A stretch of DNA of 64,000 nucleotides from Hyperoodon ampullatus (Eukaryota > Chordata > Mammalia > Artiodactyla > Ziphiidae), in assembly GCA_949752795.1 (NCBI GenBank), contig OX457058.1:159033353-159097352 (forward strand), in the 5' to 3' direction. How positions within the stretch are numbered: position 1 is the first letter of the stretch; each line of letters begins with the position of its first letter. The notes under the pieces are model-generated. The model did not search any database, had not been told where the DNA came from, and was given only the letters and a program-made list of their open reading frames with translations. The position numbers were made by a program, and so were the translations under genes. Positions 60,256 through 64,000 of this stretch are shown here, piece after piece.

Positions 60256-60434
60256 TCACTGTTAGCTGAATGTGAGTTGAGAGGATAAGGGCTGTTGATA
60301 GCTAAGACTTCTTCCAGTTTTTAGTGTCTGTAACTCTGATTAGTTTCTTCCCATTCAACCTCAACCTTCTTATCCCTCCTAAGAAGGGAAGAGGCACTTG
60401 AAAGACGGTGAGATGAAAATGTTCTAGAAGATGA

Positions 60435-60690
60435 GAGGCTTATTCACCACGGAGGAGAGTGGTCTTATTTTTACTGCTGAGAGGTGGCTGTAGTTTATCT
60501 TTGACAAAAGGTCATCAACCAGCAATGAGAACTAATGGAAAAAAGAAGAAAAATGATACCATTAGGAAGAGGGGAAAACGAAAAGCAAAGGCTCTGATGG
60601 AATACAAAGAGTACTGTCATCATTACCTGCACTCGATCACCATGGAGAATATTTTCCAGGATCTGGAAACAAAGGAAATGATGTTTAAAG
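60435..60690 (+). repeat. Diverged local duplication, copy 1
   Basis: Aligns by eye with 61435-61682 over about 250 bp with small indels: CTTATTCACCACGG versus CTTATCGTCACTGTGG; AATGATACCATTAGGAAGAG versus AATGATACCTTGAAGAAGAG; CCAGGATCTGGAAAC versus CCAGGATCTGAACAA; then AAAGGAAAT in both. Origin unknown: it may be an old repeat family, a processed pseudogene duplicated locally, or a plain tandem duplication of period about 1 kb. An 82-codon lysine-rich frame (60459-60707) in this copy is not conserved in the other. Confidence 0.8.
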
Positions 60691-60746
60691 AGCACTTCAA
60701 GAACTAGGTCAGTTATAATACAGAGACTCTCACCTAAGAGTCTCTT

Positions 60747-60951
60747 TTTTTTTTTTTTGTGGTACGCGGGCCTCTCACTGTTGTGGCCTCTCCCGTTGCG
60801 GAGCACAGGCTCTGGACGCGCAGGCTCAGCGGCCATGGCTCACGGGCCCAGCCACTCCGCGGCATGTGGGATCTTCCCGGACCAGGGCACGAACCTGTGT
60901 CCCCTGCATCGGCAGGCGGACTCTCAACCACTGCGCCACCAGGGAAGCCCC
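60747..60951 (-). mobile_element. CHR-type SINE, reverse orientation
   Basis: Poly-T, GGCCTCTCACTGTTGTGG, GGCCATGGCTCACGGGCC, then CTGCGCCACCAGGGAAGCCC. Flanking duplications AGAGTCTCTT at 60737-60746 and 60952-60961 are identical. Confidence 0.97.
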
Positions 60952-60961
60952 AGAGTCTCTT

Positions 60962-61434
60962 ATTTTAATTTTGCCACTTATTTTGGAATTCAATCCTGCA
61001 TCAGAAGATAACACCATCCCTCACCAACGTCCGTTTGGCAACCCATCTTATCAGGTTTGGTATTTCCCTAGCATTTTGGGACAACCCATCCTTGCTCTGC
61101 CGTAGCAATTCACAAACATTACCACAGCGTGTTTTGTTACTTTCAAGTGAGCTGGTGTTTTAAAGTCCCATTTTGCTGATGAACAAGCAGAGTCAGGGAA
61201 ATTGATTTGCTGAAGACTGCCCCAGTCCAGAGTTAGGATTGCATGTCAGAGATCTGTGAGTTTCTCTTATTATCACTGTTGCTATGGCTACTAATATGAC
61301 TGAGAAATAGTGGTCATGTATAGTAGGCATGAGGTAGGCATGAGGTCTTTGAAAGCAGAGTGACTGCATGGGTTCCAATCTCTGTTGCTGTTTCCAGGCT
61401 GCGTGGCTGTGGCCATGCTGCTTGTTGGGAAGGG
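60962..61434. other. Spacer between the two duplication copies
   Basis: Unique-looking, with a MIR-like segment at about 61160-61240 (minus: CCCATTTTGCTGATGAACAA). No gene seen. Confidence 0.4.
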
Positions 61435-61682
61435 TGGACTTATCGTCACTGTGGACAAGGGTGGCTGTGTTTTTACTCCTTATAGGTGGTGATAGCTCAT
61501 CTTTGCTCATCCAACAATGAGCATAATAAAAAATAGAATAAATGATACCTTGAAGAAGAGGAAACGAAATGCTTCAATAAATAAAGATTTGGGTGGAAAC
61601 AGGAAGGGCACTGTCATAATTCACTGCACTTTAGAAATACGGAGAAAATTACCCAGGATCTGAACAAAAAGGAAATCAAGAC
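61435..61682 (+). repeat. Diverged local duplication, copy 2
   Basis: Second copy of 60435-60690. It keeps GTGTTTTTACTCCTTATAGG, CATCTTTGCTCATCC and GGGCACTGTCATAATTCACT opposite matching positions of copy 1. No shared open reading frame. Confidence 0.8.
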
Positions 61683-61764
61683 CAGCTCTGAGTCAATTCC
61701 TGGTTGAAATCCTGGCTTCTAATTAGCCATGTAAGTTGGCCACTTTTCAGAGCCTTCTCATCTT

Positions 61765-61976
61765 TTTTTTTTTTTTTTTTTTTGCAGTACGTGGGCCTCT
61801 CACTGTTGTGGCCTCTCCCGTTGCGGAGCACAGGCTCCGGACGCGCAGGCTCAGCGGCCATGGCTCACGGGCCCAGCCGCTCCGCGGCATGTGGGATCTT
61901 CCCGGACCGGGGCACGAACCCGTGTCTCCTGCATCAGCAGGCGGACTCTCAACCACTGCGCCACCAGGGGAGCCCC
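61765..61976 (-). mobile_element. CHR-type SINE, reverse orientation, young
   Basis: Long poly-T and an almost consensus body (GGCCTCTCACTGTTGTGG, CCGCTCCGCGGCATGTGGG). Perfect 15-bp duplications GAGCCTTCTCATCTT at 61750-61764 and 61977-61991. Confidence 0.98.
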
Positions 61977-62050
61977 GAGCCTTCTCATCTTAAAATGGAA
62001 ACGGTAACAGGACATCCTTCATAGAGATATATTAAGTATAAAATGAGCTT

Positions 62051-62383
62051 GGGCTTCCCTGGTGGCGCAGTGGTTAAGAATCCGCCTTCCAATGCAAGGG
62101 ACACAGGTTCGTGCCCTGGCCCGGGAAGGTCCCACACGCCGTGGAGCAGCTAAGCCCATGCGCCACAACTACTGAGCCCACGTGCCACAACTACTGAAGC
62201 CTGCATGCCCAGAGCCCGTGCTCCACAACAAGAGAAGCCACCACAATGAGAAGCCCATGCACCGCGACAAAAAGTAGCCCCCGCTCGCCGCAGCTAGAGA
62301 AAGCCCGCGCACAGCAACGAAGACCCAACGCAGCCAAAACGTAAATAAATTTTAAAAATAAATAAATAAGAATAAAAAATAAA
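62051..62383 (+). mobile_element. Long CHR-type SINE (CHR-2-like), forward
   Basis: Starts GGGCTTCCCTGGTGGCGCAG, a tRNA-like head with A box and GGTTCGTGCCC B box, continues through CACAACTACTGAGCCCACG repeats and ends in an A-rich TAAATAAAT tail. Duplications ATAAAATGAGCTT at 62038-62050 and 62384-62396 are identical. At 333 bp it is longer than the five 200-bp copies and the only one on the plus strand. Confidence 0.97.
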
Positions 62384-62934
62384 ATAAAATGAGCTTATGC
62401 GTGGTGGAATGCTTACCACAGTGCTGCCATATGGCAGGTGCTTGATAATACAAGTTAGCTATTACTACTGCCACCATATACCGCTACATACCATTGCTAT
62501 TCTTTTAACTGTACCTGTGAGAATATGCAGTTCTTGCCAAGGGCTGAAGGCTGATTCAGCCTTGAATGTTCAGCTTGTTCATACTTAGTGTAATCAACAG
62601 TAAAACTTCCAAAATTTCAACAGAAGTACTAAAAAAAAAAAATCCTTCTGTAGCAAGTACAGTGTTGTGGCTTTATCTTGGCATTAATCTTGAAACACAT
62701 TCATGGGGTGTGTATAATATAATTGCCTCTCTTTGCCAGTTATTGGTTATGAATTGGATTTCCTGCCCCTAGGGATGATCCTGATGGGGAAAATAAAATG
62801 ATTATGAGACAGGCCCCTGACAACGAATACTCTGTTTAAACCTGAAAAGTATAATTAATGCTTTTAATATTGGTTGTTATTTTTTGATGACCCACTGAAA
62901 CTGTTGACTCAGTATTTCCTTATCTGAAGATGTG

Positions 62935-63170
62935 GGGCTCGACTGGCTCCAGCTCTCATATTTTGAGCATTTATCACATGCCAAGTCCTGTGGTAAGTGG
63001 ATTACATATGCATCCTCATGCACCTGGCAGCAGCCATGTGGAGCAGGCGTTACTTCTGTTTTATGAAGGAGGGAGAGGGCATTCAGCATCTCGGCAAGCA
63101 GTGGAAGGCCCTGTGGCCAGCACGCAGCACAGCCAGGATGTGCACCCTGGTCTGTCCGATGCTGAAGCTC
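62935..63170 (-). repeat. MIR SINE, reverse orientation
   Basis: TTTGAGCATTTATCACATGC, CAAGTCCTGTGGTAAGTGG, then GGAGCAGGCGTTACTTCTGT and a CTCGGCAAGC segment in reversed MIR order, diverged. Confidence 0.75.
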
Positions 63171-64000
63171 GTGTTTATAACAACTGTATAAGTCTAACAT
63201 TACTATGAAGATCTCTTCCATATCTAACATCCTGAGATTGCACTTAAAGTACTCTTTCCTGTAGTGGGTAAAAGTGTTTTGACATATTGCCTTCAACTTG
63301 AGGGGGAACAATAGTTTAATGAAAATAAACATAGTAATCAGGTATAAATTTACACATTACCACTCAGGGGTGAAGAACTGTAACTTTGTAGTTTTCTGCA
63401 GCTCAGCTCCACTTTGTTCTCAAGTTCCGTCAAGCTGCCTAGAGCAGACAACTTATTTTATGGCATTCTGGTATATTCAGTCCAATCTAGTTGAATTTGC
63501 AGTCCAATGTCAGCATTATTATTTCAGCCACTGCCCGATTTGAAGCTTCTTCACTCCTAAGGGGTAACTCAGAATTTCAGGCTTCTGCTACCTCACTTTT
63601 ATTCTTCTCTCTTTTTTATTTTCTCTTTGTGCCATTGGGTCCTGGGAAAAGCTATAGCCCATCATCCTGGTGGGGAGAGGCATCTCTAGATAGTGCAGTA
63701 GCTTCTGGATCCTTGGCTGACCACTGATGGTAATGAATCTGCTCCTTCTTGGCTTCTGTTGTGTTCTGATAGCTGCCTCAGATGATCAGATTTCATGAAC
63801 TCAGCATCTTCTTTGTTCTGACATCCAATAGATTTTTAGTCCTTATTTATCCCTCATTGGGGTATGTGGGAGCTATGAATCTGCTGCAGGTCACGTGCAG
63901 TTGGCTGACAGAGAAATAGGGAGAAACTTTTCAGTCCCTCTGTCTTGTCATTCCATACTTTTAAAATTATTTCCTCTATGAGTACCTCAGGTTGGCATGC
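63171..64000. other. Unique DNA, no gene seen
   Basis: No exon, repeat or motif recognised with confidence up to the window end. Confidence 0.4.

Noticed and set aside
62877..63332. 151-codon minus-strand frame
   Set aside because: Overlaps a MIR SINE and unique DNA; no domain.

Overview
The window comes from a mammalian nuclear genome, almost certainly a cetacean. The evidence is the repeat complement: five copies, all reverse oriented, of the ~200-bp tRNA-derived CHR-type SINE that ends (on its own sense strand) in a poly-A tail, one ~330-bp longer CHR-type relative, and several generations of L1. I saw no BovB/RTE element, which would be expected in a ruminant window of this size. I found no protein-coding exon, tRNA or rRNA gene of the host; the window reads as gene-poor intergenic or intronic DNA, and every substantial open reading frame belongs to a transposable element.

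Layout. 1-10,600 is AT-rich unique DNA carrying a young SINE (751-971), a solo class I-like LTR (about 2607-3290), a Tigger DNA transposon with a transposase relic (3992-4631), a hAT MITE (5863-6097) and MIR fragments. 10,697-16,785 is an almost full-length but mutated L1 on the minus strand, with a SINE inserted in its 5'UTR. 16,786-20,605 is mostly unique. 20,620-35,151 is a nested stack: an old, heavily decayed minus-strand L1, flanked by a 14-bp target-site duplication, was split by a younger full-length minus-strand L1 (21,426-28,675), itself flanked by a 7-9 bp duplication. 35,152-64,000 is unique AT-rich DNA with Tigger MITEs, MIRs, four more SINEs, microsatellites and a diverged local duplication (60,435-60,690 versus 61,435-61,682).

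The centrepiece is the young L1. It has an uninterrupted ORF1 (297 aa) and ORF2 (1272 aa), a 58-bp inter-ORF gap, an AATAAA/poly-A 3' end, a 2.1-kb 5'UTR starting at a YY1-like AAGATGGC box, a CpG-rich promoter-proximal half, three tandem ~50-75-bp units and a ~370-bp polypurine tract with several GGGAGGGAGGGAGG blocks. By sequence it is a candidate retrotransposition-competent source element. The SINEs here have no proteins of their own and would depend on such an L1 for mobilisation, which fits their poly-A tails and target-site duplications.

I do not see a convincing wholly new biological system. The most unusual structures are the architecture of the young L1 5'UTR, the unexplained diverged duplication near 60.4-61.7 kb, and a 29-bp near-perfect direct repeat bracketing the LTR region at 2480 and 3645.
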